Assembly (NCBI GenBank): GCA_902806565.1
Contig: CADCXA010000067.1
Span: forward strand, 62,001 to 126,000
Direction of reading: 5' to 3'
Length of the DNA: 64,000 nt
DNA from: Hypoxylon rubiginosum
Taxonomy: Eukaryota > Ascomycota > Sordariomycetes > Xylariales > Hypoxylaceae
A program made the position numbers and the translations under genes. Positions within the stretch are counted from its first letter, which is position 1; the number at the start of each line of letters is the position of its first letter. Under the pieces are notes generated by a model that was not told where the DNA came from, ran no database searches, and saw nothing but the letters and a program-made list of their open reading frames with translations. Of the stretch, positions 13,441-28,640 are shown one piece after another.

Positions 13441-16400
13441 ATAAATAAAAAGCTAGGTTTAATTATTATAAATAAATATTAAATATCTAGCCACTTATAA
13501 AATAAAATGTTTTAAATATATAAATATAATTAAAAAACCTATAATAAAATTAAATAAAATAAAAGCTTTTTATAAATTAAATATTAAAATAATATATATT
13601 ATAAAATTTTTAAAAGTTTTTATAATTATTTTTATTAATTTAACTTATTTATAATAAAACTATTTATAATAAAATTATTTATATAAAAATAATTTATATT
13701 TAATATAATATTTATTTTTAAATCCCTCGCTAAATTTTCCTAATAAATCATTTTAAAATAAATAAAAAATTAAAAGATTAAAATACCATATTAAAATAAT
13801 CCCCAGCTAATTAAAATAAATTATTTTTTTTTTCTTTTTTTCTAACCTTTCCTCCCTTTTTTTTCTTTAATTATTACAAAAAATAATATTAATATTAACA
13901 ATAAAAATATCATTTATAATAATAATATATTTAAAATAATTATTTATTAAAAAAATAAAATTTATAATATTTTATTAATCTTTAATAACTAATAATATTA
14001 TAATATTCCTTTTAATATAAATAAAACATTTATAATAATATTAATAAAACATATTAATTTTTATTTTTTTTATAATATTAATATATTTATAATTTATTTT
14101 TATTAACTATATATTCTTTTAATTTTTTTTTTAATTAATATTTAATATATTATTTATTAATAATAAATAGTTAAATAAAAGTAATATTTTTTTATAATTT
14201 ATTATAATAAAATCCTTTTAATTTATAATATATATAATTATTAATTTAAGTTATTATTTTTTTTTTATTAAAATATTAAATACTTAATTATAATTATAAT
14301 ATCAATTAATTAAAATAAATATATAAAATACTAGTATTTATTTATAATTATAATATATTATTTTTTTATAAAAAATTTATTATTTATAATAATTATATAT
14401 AAAAATTATTTTTTATATATTTTCTTATAATTAAAATTAGTTAAAATTATAATTAAAACTATTATTATTAATTATATTATTTAAAACCTTTTTATCTCCT
14501 TATAATTAAAAAGCTTTTTAAATTATAATATATTTTTTTTAAAATAACCACTATTCTTTTTAATAAAATTATTTTTTTTATTACCACTTTTTTTTTTTTT
14601 TTATATATTTAATGTAATTTTTTACTATAAATATCACTTATTTAAATTAGAAAAGAAAATTAATTATAAAAAAAGAAAAAAAAATATTAATAGTTAAATA
14701 TATAAAATTAATTATAGTTAATTTATTTTATAAATTATTAATTATTATTAAATATTTAACCAATTTAATAAATCTTTTTTATATTTTATAAAAAGTAATA
14801 AAAATGTTTATAATAAATATGAAAAATATATTAAAAAATATATTTCCTGAAAAACGTAAGATTAACTTTATTAATAATTATATAAAATAAATATATTATA
14901 TTTTAATTAATATAAAACACTTTATTATAATAATATTTATTATTATATAATTATTATATATATTATTAATCTTTTTTAATTTATAGTTAAAAATATTTAA
15001 AAGTTTTAACTAAATTTATTTACTTTTTAAATTTTAAGAATTTAAAGTAAAAATAATCTTTTAATATTTATTTATTTATAATTTTCCATTTAATATATAT
15101 AACGTTTTTAATAATATATTTAGTTTTAAAAAATAAGCTATAAAATACTTTTATTACCTAATATTATATAATAAAAAACAGTTTCTTTAAAATTAAAGAA
15201 AAAGAATAATAACTATTATTTTTCTTAAAAAAAAAAAAAAAAAAGTTAAACATATATTTTAAATATTTACTTTTTATAACCTTAATAATTATAATATTTA
15301 ATTAGTTTCCATTTAAATTACTAAGTTATTTAACTTTTTAAAACCTTAATAACTTAATAAAAACATTAAACTTAAGTTTATAATAAAAATATTAATTAAA
15401 TTAATAAAAATATTACTTTTATTTATAATTAATATAAAATTTATAAATAAATTAAAAATAATAAATATTAAAACCTTATTATTTATAATTAATATAAAGT
15501 TTATAAATAAAATAAAAATAATATATAATAAAAATTTAATAACTATAATTAAAACGAAGATAATATTTATTTTAACGTTTTATTAAGTTTTATTAGTTTT
15601 AATTAATAAAAAAAAAACATTTATAATAATAAAAATAAAATATAAATAATTACTTAACATATAAATAAATTTATTATATATATTACTAATATATTATTTT
15701 AATATTAGATTAATTTTTACGTTAATTTAAAAAATTATATATTTATTTTATTTTTAAATATATAATATTTCTTAGTTATTTTTATTAAATAAAAAAAAAA
15801 AAACCGTAAAAACAATAAAAAAAAACTAATTAATATACTTATTTACCTATAAATAGATTTTTAATTTAAATTAAATAATTCTTTTATTTTATTTAAACTT
15901 ATTATATAAAATAAATATATATACTTAGTTTATTTATATAAATAAAATACATATATTTTAATTTAAATATAAAAGCGCTTAACTTATTTAATAGTGTTAA
16001 TAATTTAATTTTAAATATAAATCTTAACTTAAAAAAAAACTATATATTAATAAAACTTATATAAAAATAAATAATCTTATTTAATTAAATTACTAAAAAC
16101 GTATAAAAACATATAAATTAATAATTATATATATAATAATATTAATTTAAACATTTAATTTTTAAGATATTTTAATATTTAATTAATTCATTTAATTTTT
16201 TATTATTATAATTATTTAATTATAATTTATTACTTTTATATCTTAATATTATTTTATATTTTTTTTATATTTTTTTACCCTTTTTTTTTTTTTAATATAA
16301 GTTTTAATAGTAAGCTTAATAATAATAAATTTAATATTTTAACTATAATTAATTATATATAAACTGGATTTTATAATAAAATATAAGGTATAAACTATAA

Positions 16401-17032
16401 GTAAATTTATTAATATAATAGTTTTAATAACAAAATAAAATATTTTGTTTATAATAAATGTTTTTACTAAAATATTAATAATAATTATAAAAAAAAAATA
16501 AAAATATAATAAATATTATAAAACTTATTATTGTTTTTATTTTAATTTAAAATCTATATATTTATTATCTAATATTATATTAATAAAAATAAAAGAATAT
16601 TTATTTAAATGTTTAAATAATATAAGTTTACTTATTACTTATTAAAAAAATCATTTAATATAATTAAAAATAAATTATATAAATATTAAATTAAATAAAT
16701 ATTATATATATTTAAATTATTTTTTTTAAAAATATATTATTATTAAATTATATAATAATAAATAATAAATAATTAATAATAACTAAGTTATAATATTTAT
16801 AAAACATTTTAAGGAGAAAAAAAAAGCTTTTATTTAGTTTTAATTATTAGATAATTTTATAAAAATATAAAATATATTAATTAATTTTTATATATTTTAA
16901 TTAAAAGTTAAAGGTTTTTTAATTAATAATATATATAAGGTTTATATTATAGTATTTATATTATATATTTATAAATTATAAAAAGTTTATTATTTTTTAT
17001 TTTTTATTATATTTACGTCAAAAATATTAACT

Positions 17033-17100
17033 TTTTTAAACTAGCTACTTTTAAACTAACTATTTTTAAACTAACTATTTTTAAATTAACTATCTTTATT
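17033..17100. repeat. 16-bp tandem repeat
   Basis: About four copies of TTTTTAAACTAACTAT with C/T and G/A variants, inside the AT block. It is a short minisatellite of unknown origin. Confidence 0.5.
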
Positions 17101-19951
17101 AAATTAGTTATTTATATTAAATTAACTTTAATTATTAACCTTTAAATTTAAAAATAAAATAATATATTATATAATAACTTAATATATATATTTTTATTAA
17201 TATCTATTAAAAAGTTTTATTTAGTTTAAATAAAATTATTAATTATATTAATAAAAGTTATAGTTATTTTAATATAATATATACCTTGTTAAAAAAGCTA
17301 GTGTAAAAAGGAATTTTTAAATTAATTAATAATAATAATTTTAATTTACTTTTAATTTAAAAAATATTTATTAATTATTAAATAAATAAACTTATTTCTT
17401 AAGCTTAAAAGCACCTTATTATAAAAAATAACAATATATTAATAATAAAAATAAACTTTAATTTTAAAATAAAATTAAAATTAAATAAAATTAATATTAT
17501 TAATATTTTAAAAACTATTTTAAAATTTAATAAAACTATTATAATTAATTAATTATTAATATATAATATATATATTTATAAGTAAAAAACTAGTTTATTA
17601 TTAGTTAAATTTATTAATAAAATTTAAAAACGTTAAATAATAATAATAATAACTATTATTATTTTTAAGAAAATTTAAAAATAATTTTTATTTTTAATAA
17701 ATATAATATTAATTAATATATAAAAGTAATAAAACTTAAATATTATTAAAAGCTTTTTTATAAATAATAATAATTTATAAATAATTATTATTATATTAAA
17801 TTAAATATTATATTTTTAGATTTTAAATAAACTTATATTAGTTTATTATTTTATATTATTATATTATTATTAATTAATTGATTTTTTAATATTAATATTT
17901 TATATTTTTAAGTTAATTAATAAAATTATAAATAATAATTAAAAGATATTATTTATATAAAATTATAATATTAATATATATAGTTTTTTTATTTATAACT
18001 TAAAATATAAAAATAATAATAACTTATAAATAAAATATTATTTTTAAATATATTTATAAAAACCAGCGTTATAATTTTAAAAAAAAAAACATTTTATTAA
18101 AGTTTATTTATATTTTTTTTTTATTAGAAGTTTAAATGTTTTTAACTATTATATATATAATATAATATATTATAATATAATAAATATTATTATTATTAAA
18201 AATATTAAAACTTAATATTAATTTTAAATTAAAATAGTTAAAATAATATTAATATATAATTATAAACGTTAATATAAATTTATTAAAAAAAGTAACGTAA
18301 TAATATAATAGTAAATTACTGGTATAATTATTAAATAAGTATATAAAAAATAAATTCAGGATTTAAAAATAATATATATATATAATAAATTAAATAAATA
18401 TAAAAATTTAAATAAAGTTTATAATATTTAAAAAACTTGGTAAATTAGTTTTATATATATTTTTATTATAAATTTATAATTATTTAACTAATTAAAATAA
18501 GTGGGGTTAATTATTATTAAATAATAATTTTAATTAAATAAACAGATTATTTTTTAGTTATATATAAATAATAATATTATATAGTAATATAAAAACTAAA
18601 AATAAAGCTATTAATTTAACAGTAAAAAAAAAATAATACTTAAAAATAATAAACGGTTTTAAAATAAATAAAATAGTAATATTTAAAACTAATATTTATA
18701 ATTAATAAATATATATAATAATAAATACGTAATATAATATAAATAAATAATATAAAAAATAAAACTATTATTTATAATAACATTTAATAAAAATAACTTA
18801 ATAATAACCGAGTAATAATTTAATAATAACTTATTAATAATTTAAATATAGTTTAAAAATAATTATAAATTTATTATATCTTAATATAAATTATTTTTTA
18901 CTTTTAATATATTTTTTTATTTAATAAAAACTTAATATATTAACGTTTAATTTATAACCTTAAAAGTATATTATAAATATTTTTAATATATTAAAATAAT
19001 AATATTTAAGTTATTTATTAAAACTAATAATAATAAGAATAATATAATATTTTTTTTTAATATATATATTAATTTTTATATGTTTAAAAATTAAGTATTA
19101 ATAAAATTAATAAACGTAAAAAACATTTTAATTATTTAAAACTTTTATTTTAATTATAAATATTTTTATAGTATTTAAAATTTTTTAAATTATTATTAAA
19201 TTATTATATAATTATTATTAAACTATTATTTAACGCCAGCTTAATTATTTTTTAACTGTAACTAATAAAAATAAAACTTATTTTAAATAAAAATTTCATT
19301 GGTTAGATTTTTATAAATCAGTTAATATTAATTTTATTATTAATTAATAATATTTAATTAACCTTTTAAAATAAAAAAAATATATTAAGAAAAATCGTGG
19401 ATTTTTAAATATATTTATAAGTTAAAATACCAGTAAATATTATAATAATTTAACAGTAAATAATATATTAACTATTATAATATTTTTTAATAATTAAGTT
19501 TTAGTTTTTTAATATAATAATAATATATAAATTAAATTAAAGTTTAATTAACACTTAAAAACTAATAAATTATAAAATATATAATTAAAATTATATTTAG
19601 ATTTAATATTATATATAATATTATTTTTAAAATTAAAAAAAACGTAAATATATTAATAATTATATAAAAGATTTAACTGATAATTATAATTCTAGAAATA
19701 TTAATATAACTTTTATATTAAAATAAATATATAAATTACAATTAAATAATAATTTAATTAAAATTAAATAATAATTAATAAATATAATTAATTTATTATT
19801 AGTTTTTTTTATATTAACTAAGAAATTTACTATTAAAAACCTATAAAATATTTTTTAAATATTAATAAAAAAAATATTAACTAAATAATATAATATTTTA
19901 TATAAATTTATTTTTATAAAAGGTTAATATAACATGTAATTTTATTATAAG

Positions 19952-20045
19952 TTTAAATAAACTATTATTAAACTATTATTAAATTATTATTTAATTATTA
20001 TTTAATTATTATTTAATTATTATTTAATTATTATTTAATTTAATT
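19952..20045. repeat. 11-bp minisatellite, array B
   Basis: About eight units of WAAYTATTATT with period 11, the same unit as the arrays at 1-145 and 28095-28370. A short reverse-complement stretch of the same unit (AATAATAACTT) is seen near 20960-20985. Confidence 0.65.
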
Positions 20046-23000
20046 TATTAATATTAATTAATTATAATTTATAAAAACCTAAAATTATTATAATAAATTT
20101 AATTATAAATTAATTTAAAGTTAAAATATAAAAATATTTATACTTTTAGTTTTATATTAACTAACTAATAAATTAAACGTATAAATAAAACTTTTATAAT
20201 ATAATAAGGAAAAACTTTTTATTATTAAATAAGTTTTATATATTTAAAATAAATAATATTTTATTTAAATATTTAAAAAATAATAAATTTATTATTTAAA
20301 TAATTAAAAGATAATAGTTATTATAATATGTTAAAATACCTGAAAAAGTAAAAATTAAAAAGAAGGAAAAAAGTAATAAAAATAAAATACTTTTAACGCT
20401 TAATTAAATATCAGTGTTTTAAATATAAATTTAATTAACGTTAAATAATAGTTTAAATAAAATTAATTATAATAACTATATTATTAGTTTTTAATTAACG
20501 TTAAATAATAACTTAGTTAAGGTTAATTATAATATTAATTTTACCAAGTTAAAAAAGTTTAAATCTAGTAATTTTTTATATTTTTAAATATTAATAATAC
20601 TAATAAATTTTATTATTAAGTTATATTTAATAAATAACGTTAATTATATATTAGTAAATAATTAAAATAAGTTTAATATAATTATTATTTAATTAAATAA
20701 TTAATTAACAATTTTTTAATAATTAAATATTATAATAAATAATAATAAGCTTAAAAATAATAACGATTATTATTTTATAGGTTTATTATTTTTATTAAAA
20801 ATTAAAACCGAAGTTAAAAATAATAAGGCCGGGGCTGGTATTATTAAAAATAACAATAATAGTTTTAAAAATAATTTAATAATTAATAAAAATAATAAAA
20901 TTATTAAAAATATAAAAGTTAAATTAATAATAATTAAATAAAAATTGGAAAATAAGTTAATAATAACTTAATAATAACAGTTAAATAAAAGCTTAATAAT
21001 TATTATTAAAAAGTTTAAAAAAAAAATATAATTTATTTACACCGCTTAATAAATAATAAATAACTAGATATTAAATTAAAAATATAAATATATTTATTTT
21101 TAGTTTAAATAAATACCTTTTATATAAGTAAATTAAATATTAATATAATAAATTAATTTATTTATATATTTATTAAAAACTTATTTATATTAAAAATTAT
21201 ATTAATTTATTTTAATTTTTATATAAATTTATATGGTTTTTATTATTATTAATTTATTTATTAATAACTTTTTTTTCTTATAATAATAAACGTTATAGTT
21301 ATTATAAATAATAACTAACTAAAAGTTATTAATTATTATATTTATTATATTTATTAATTATATTAATTAATATAAAAGTAATTTTATATATATATTTATA
21401 TTAATTATATATTATTTTAAAACTTTTTTAATATAATAATTATTTATTTAATTATATTTAATATATAATATTTTAACTAATAAACTCGAATTTTATAAAA
21501 AGTTATATATATAATTTATTTTTTTAGGTTTAATTTATTAAAATAAAACCTTAAAAATATATTTTTTTTTATATATATTTTTTTTTTTAAAACATTATAA
21601 CTAAAAAAAGTAATATTTTTACCTAGCTTTTAAAATTTATTTATAACATTATTAAATATAAAGTAAGTAATATTAAAATTTATATTTATCTTAATATTAA
21701 TATTATTAAATTTATTATTATATTTTTAAATTTATTTACGTTTTTTATAATTTTTATTATTTTTTAAATTAAAAAAACGTTTTTTATAAATATTTAAACT
21801 ATATAAACACTTTTAATAATTATTAAACTTAAATTTAAACTTATTAAATATTAATATTTTATCGTTTTAAATAAAATAATTATTATTATTAATTAAACTT
21901 AAACTATATATATATTTATTATTTTTATTTATAAACTAATTATAACTTTTTTTAAACTTTAATATTAATTTATTTTAGATTTTATATATATTTTTATTAT
22001 TATTATAAACTTATATTAAATAATGAAAATATAATATAAAAATAATATATATAGTTTTTAAATAAAAAATATTTTATATAAAACAGCTAAAAAAAAACTT
22101 AATTTTAACGTTTAAAAAATCCTGGTAAATATAATTATAATATATTATATATATATTATATAAATATCTTATATTTAATTTAATAACCTTAAAAATAAAA
22201 ATATATTAATTATTTAGTTTTTTTTAAAATAATAATATGCTTTTTATAATTAAGTATATAATAAATATCGCTATAAAAAAAAAGTATATTATTTAAGTTA
22301 TTAATAAATTTATTATTACCTGGTATTTTTATATATTATTTTATATAATTAATATTAAATTATAATTTAGTTTTTTTTAATATTAAATATATTGTTTTTA
22401 TTTTTATATTATATTATATAACCCGGTAAATTTTATTATAATTAATAATAATTACACGATTAATTAAATTAGTTAATAAAAAAATAAATGTAAATATAAT
22501 AACAGTTTATTAAACGGTAAAAAAAAAAGATATTAAAACGGTTTTTATTAATATATTAAAAAAATTAATAAAAACGCCGTTTAAAGGTATAATAAAATAT
22601 AATAAAAAAGTATTAAAAATATAAAAAAACTATTAATTATTAAAAAAAAATATTATAATATATAACTTTAAATTTACTATAATTAAAACCTAGGAATATA
22701 AAATAAATATAAAAATAAACCCGTATAATTAAAAATATAAAAATAATAAATCTTTTAAATAATAATATTATTAGTTACTAATAATATAATAACTAAAGTG
22801 GAATTAATATTTTAAAAGTTTTTAAAATATAAAAAATATAGAATATTTTTATTAAATATATTATTATAAGGTTAAATGTTTTTAATTATAATATAATAAG
22901 TATATATCGTAAAATTATAGTTAATATTATTATAATTTAAAATAAAGAAAAATAAAAATAGTTTCGTATATTTAAAGTAATTAAAATATTTAATGTTAAT

Positions 23001-26000
23001 TATTAGTTTTATAATAAAATTAAATTAATTAAATTTTAATTCGGCGACTTTAATATTAATAATATTTATTGGTTATATAAACTTTTTAAAATAAAAATCT
23101 AGTAAAAGCTTATATAAAATATAAAATAAATTTATTATAAAAAAAAAAAAAGCTTTAATATTATAAACTAAAAATAATTTCGAAATTAAAATTATAATAA
23201 ATATAATATTTATTAAAAATTAATATTTAATAAAAATATAAAATATTTATATAAATAATTTTAATATTTATAACATTAAATAAAAATTAAGTAATTTATT
23301 AAATATTATTTTTAAGTTATATTATAATAATCCCTTATTAAAAAATATAAATATACTTTTAATGTTTTTTATAAATAATAAAAAGTATTAAAAATACGTT
23401 TATATTTATTTTTAAAAATTATATAGCTTTTTTAAATTTATTTATATTTTTTTTTTAACTTTTTTACACTTTATAACTTTTTAAATATAACGTATATTTA
23501 ATTTTATATAGCGTTTAAGTGTTTTTTTTTTCCTTTTTAAACGGTATTAACATACGATTTAACTGATATTAATTTCTAATTAATTTAAGTTTATTAATTT
23601 TTTTTATACGATATTAAAAAGCCTTTTCGCTTTTTTTAGATTTTAAAAGAAATCCCTTGGTTTTAATAAGTTTTTTAGTTTTTAAAAACTCCTTTAATTT
23701 TATTTTCTTTAGTTTTTTATTATAAATATAATTTATTTATTAAATTTTTATTATAATAACTATTATTATTAAATTAAAAAAACAGTTATAAAAGTTAATA
23801 AATAAAAATAAAGTTAATAATAATAATAATAATAAACACACCAACTTTAATTTATATAACTAACTAGTATTTAATATAACTTATTTTAACTTTTTTAAAC
23901 TTAATTAAAACCTTTTTATAACTTTAAATTAAATATAAATAAACTATTTTTTAACTTTATTTTATTTATTTTAATATATTTTATATATTAATAAATATAA
24001 TAATTAATTTTTATTAATAAATAATATAAAATTAAACAAGTTTATATAATAGGTTTTAATTAAAATTAAAAATATAGAAATTAACATTATTATTACTTAA
24101 ATAATAATAAATAAAAATATATTTAAAGTTTTATATTTTAATATATAAACTTTATTAATAATTTAATAAGTTTCCTTAAAATAAATTATTATTTTAAATA
24201 TATAATATATAAATTAAAGCCGTTGTTTTAAAGAAATTAAATTAAATATAATATTAACCACTAATTATAAAAGTAAATTAAAAGGGATTTTTTAAGCTAA
24301 CTAAAATTTTAATTATTTTTAGCTGTTTATATATAAATATATAATAATATTTTACCTTTAAAATAAAATTATATTTAATATTAAACGAAAAATAATATAT
24401 TTTAATATTATATTATTTTATTTTAATATTTAAATAATATATATGTTAATTATTATTATAATAATAACGGAAAAAGATATTTTTATTAATTAAGTATATA
24501 ATAAGAATTTAAATTTAAATAATAATATTTAATTTTTATAATAACTATTATAAAATAATTAAAAATAAATAACATGTTTATAATTATTTTTATATTAATA
24601 TTAACTTATAGTATTTTATTATTAATATTTAATAAAAATATTAAGCTTATAATAAAATAAAAACCTATTATTATTATTTTTAAAAAAAAGTTAAAAAAAT
24701 TAGAAATCACTATAAATTAAGTATTTATTATTATTTTAAATATTAATAATTAAATATAAAATAAGTTTCCTTTTTTTAAAATATAAAAATAAATTAAATT
24801 ATTAGTAAAAAACGTTATTAAATTAATAAAATATATTATAAAAGCCATATTATTTATTTATAGTATTAATATTATAAATATTAATTTATAATAACTTATT
24901 ATTATATAACTAAGCTTTATAATATTTAATAAGATTTAATTATATTTTATAAAAAGGATATAAAAGCTATTAATTTAAAACTAAAAGTAATTAAAAAAGA
25001 TTATTAGGTTTTAATAACTATTAACCAGGCTTTTTATTTATATTAATTTTAAACTTTTAAATATATTTAAATTAATAAAATATATTTAAATTAATCTTTT
25101 TTTAAAAGTTAACAGTATTTTAAAAAATAATATAATTAATATATATAATTAAACTTATTTATATAAAAATTAAAAATTATTTTAAATTACTTATAAACTT
25201 TTTTATATTTTATATAAATTTTAATAAAGTTATATATATTTATTTAATAAAATTACTATAAAAATAAATAATATATAATAATAAAAAACTAATTTTAATT
25301 AATAATAAACTTTAATAAAACTTATATAAATATTAAAATATAATAATATATATTAATTAAAAATAAGAAAAATAATTAAAACTAAAAAAGGTATATAAAA
25401 TTTTTTAAAAATAAAATAACAAATAAAAAAATTAAATAAAAAGTAAAAAAGCTTAATAAATAAAAAAAAATATAACTTATATCTTTTTAATTAACATTTT
25501 TAAAACATGTTATAATAATATATTTTATTATAAAAAAAACAAATAAAATAAAAAGCTAGTTAAAAAAAAAACATATATTATAATTAATTATATAAATATA
25601 TATTTAAATAAATATTAAAAGAATATTATTAATATTTTTTCTTTTAATTTTATAAAAAACAATTAATTATAATTAAATTAAAATATAAAAATAAAATATA
25701 AACACTTTTTATTTTACCTTTTATTTTACTTTTATTTTATTTTTTATTTTATTTTTATTTTGTTTTAACTTATATTACTAATAAAAAAATTAAAATTTAT
25801 ATAAAATTTAATATTAAACTAAATATTTTAAAGTTTTTAATTAAATTAATAATAACTTTTAATTTTAAGGAAAAATCCTTTTTATAAAATATAAATAAAT
25901 AAATAAAATAATATAAACTTAGGTTTATTAATTATTAAATTATAATTAATAAATATTAAAATTAAACTTATTAAATTATAAGTTTTAAAAAATAACGTTA

Positions 26001-26784
26001 ATTATAAAAATAATTTTTATTAAGAAAAAATAAGTTTTTATAACTTATTTAAATTTTATACTAAAAAAAAAATTTAGTTTTTTTTTAAAAAAAACGTGCT
26101 TTTAATAAATAAAATAATTAAAATAAAGTTAATTTTAATAAAAAAAAGGTTAAAAAATCTCTTAAAAAAATCTTTAAAATAATATATATTATTTATTATA
26201 AACTAATAACATTTAATATTAATTAAAATTATAATTAAATAAAGTAACTATTTATATTAAATAATATATATTAATTATTATTATTTAAGTTTTAATTTAA
26301 GCTTTAATAAATAAATTAAAAACATTAAACTATTTAATTTAATAACTTTTAATATAATATTAATATTTTTTTATAAAATAATATTTTTATTATTTTAAAG
26401 AAATTTAATAAACGTTTTAACTTAGTTTTTTAATACTTAGTTAAGTTTTTTTTATTATTATTATTTTTAATCTAATAATAAAAATAATATATATTTTTTT
26501 AAGGATTAAAAATTTTAAAGTTTTTAATAAATTTTATTTATTAATATAATTAATAAACTTCGTTAAACTTACTTAAAAAAAAATTATAATATAAAAATAT
26601 ATTTTTATTTTATAAAATAAATTACTAAAAAAAAAGCATATTATTATATTAATTATATATATAATAATATTTATAATAAAAAGAAAAAAATCTTTAGTTT
26701 TAATATATATTATTTAAAACTTTAAAATTTTTAAAAAGCCTGTTTATATAATAAATAAAATACCTTATAATAAATATATTTAAT

Positions 26785-26956
26785 TAAGTTATAATAAAAG
26801 TAAAAAAAAGAAAAGATCTAAAAAGAAATAGGGTAAATAAGTAATAAAAAATAAAGGAAAAGTAAGTAAAAAAAAAAATAAAAAAATATAATAATTAAAA
26901 AAAAAAAAAAAAAAAAATAAAAAATAAAAATATATAAAAATAAAAAAAAAAAACAA
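26785..26956. repeat. Second purine-rich tract in the AT block
   Basis: A-rich with G interspersed and almost no C over about 170 bp, similar in style to 7370-7517. It may be the residue of a purine-rich coding stretch or a poly(A)-like tail. Confidence 0.4.
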
Positions 26957-28094
26957 CCTTTTTATATATATATATATATAAATATAAATATATTATTTTA
27001 TAATTATATATATAAATTAATATTTATTATTTATTTTTATTAAAATATATACCTTAAAATTATATAGCTATAAATTATAATAATTATAAATAACTATTTA
27101 ATATTTAATTTTTCTTAATTATATTTTTTTTTTATAATTTTAATAACTATAAAAAGTATTTATTTTTATTTAGATAATTTTTTTTAAGGTTATAATAATA
27201 AAAACTTAATATAAAAAAACTTATTTAATTTAATTTATTTATATAAAAAAATATTTAAAAGTTAAATAACTATAAATTAATTAAATAATTAAATATTAAA
27301 TATATATAAATTAATATATAAAACCACGGCTTTTACGTTTTAATTTTAAAATAACTAAGTTTTTTTATAAGCTTTTTTTATAAATTAATAAAAATTAAAA
27401 ATTAAATAATAAATTTTAATAATTATTTATAAATATAAATTATATTTATTTTATAATTTATATATAACTGTTTATAATATTTTTAACGTGTTATTTTAAA
27501 TTAAAATTATTATATTTTTTATAAGTTTTTTTTATAAATAAAAAAAGGTTATAAATTAATTAACTTTATAAAAATTTTAATAATAAGTAATAAATTCTTA
27601 TAATTATATTTAATTAAAAATTACTTAATTATATTTTTAATATATAAATATTTTATAACCTCGCCTTTTTTTTAAAAATTAATTTTAAGTATTTAATTAT
27701 ATATAAAACTATATTTTAAGTTATATTTTTTAGGTTTTTTATTTTTTTTTTTACTATATTTAATTTTATATTAATTATATTTATATATATAAATAAAAGA
27801 TTTTTTATAAAATTAAAAAAATTTTATTAAAACTAAATAAAAAGCTTAATAATTAATATTATTAAATAAAATTTATTTTATATAAATTTTTAATATTAAT
27901 TATATTATAATTAAATAAAAAGTAATAAAATAAAATAATAAAAAATAAAGTTAAAAAATATAATATAATTAAGGTTTTAATTAACTATTAAAATTATAAT
28001 AATAATTTATAAAATAAAAAAAACTTAATATATAGTTTATAAATATATTAATTAATATTAAAAAAATATATATTTTTTTTTTTTTTTTATAATA

Positions 28095-28370
28095 TAATAA
28101 TTATTTAATTATTATTAAATTATAATTAAAATATTATTAAATTATTATTAAGTTATTATTAAATTATTATTAAACTATTATTAAATTATTATTAAATTAT
28201 TATTAAATTATTATTAAATTATTATTAAATAATTATTAAATTATTATTAAATTATTATTTAATTATTATTAAGTTATTATTTAGTTATTATTAAACTATT
28301 ATTTAGTTATTATTAAGTTATTATTTAATTATTAATAAATTATTATTAAGTTATTATTAAATTAAAAATA
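28095..28370. repeat. 11-bp minisatellite, array C, next to the AT/GC boundary
   Basis: About 24 tandem units of AARYTATTATT (period 11), with variants AAATT, AAGTT, AAACT and TAATT. It is the longest of the three arrays of this unit and lies about 170 bp left of the compositional boundary. Confidence 0.7.
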
Positions 28371-28540
28371 TATTATAATTAAGTTATTATTATAATTAAT
28401 AATTTTTATTTTAATTTTTTTATTATATTTTATATATTATTATTAATTTATATATTTTTTATAATTTAAATTAATAAACTATATTAATTTATTAAAAACT
28501 TAATATATTTATATAATATAAAAGTTATATATATTATGGT

Positions 28541-28640
28541 TTTAACTCATTTTATAAGTTTGGCAGGTTTAGCGGATTTGGCGGACTTGGCACTTTTATC
28601 ACTTTGGCGGTTTTTTATAAACCGCCAACGGTCCAGAATA
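28541..28640. repeat. Block boundary with TTGGCGG motifs and a perfect hairpin
   Basis: Composition switches abruptly from AT-rich to normal. Just inside the island, five near-copies of TTTGGCGG (TTGGCAGG, TTAGCGG, TTGGCGG, TTGGCAC, TTGGCGG) follow one another from 28560 to 28610. A perfect 10-bp inverted repeat follows, with TTGGCGGTTT at 28604-28613 and AAACCGCCAA at 28619-28628 around a 5-base loop. Clustered motifs plus a palindrome would fit the end of a DNA transposon whose interior was destroyed, but no partner end is visible in the window. Confidence 0.45.

Larger units (their letters stand above)
1..28540. repeat. Extreme AT-rich block, RIP-degraded repeat desert
   Basis: Hand counts of sampled 60-base lines give about 3-15% G+C, mostly below 10%. 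In sampled lines CpA and TpG are nearly absent and TpA dominates; the few remaining C are mostly in CpT, CpC or CpG. This is the footprint expected of repeat-induced point mutation, which converts CpA to TpA on both strands of duplicated DNA. TAA stops are dense in all six frames and only one ORF above 60 codons exists (minus strand, 4234-4458), inside a tandem array. I could not recognise any transposase, reverse transcriptase, rRNA or tRNA. The block is most likely a mosaic of old transposons and repeat-bearing genes. It runs off the left end of the window and stops sharply near 28540. Confidence 0.9.

Noticed and set aside
1..28540. Mitochondrial DNA or an AT-rich endosymbiont
   Set aside because: No rRNA, tRNA or respiratory-chain ORF is found, stops are dense in all frames and CpA/TpG depletion indicates RIP. 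The block joins nuclear genes with spliceosomal introns.
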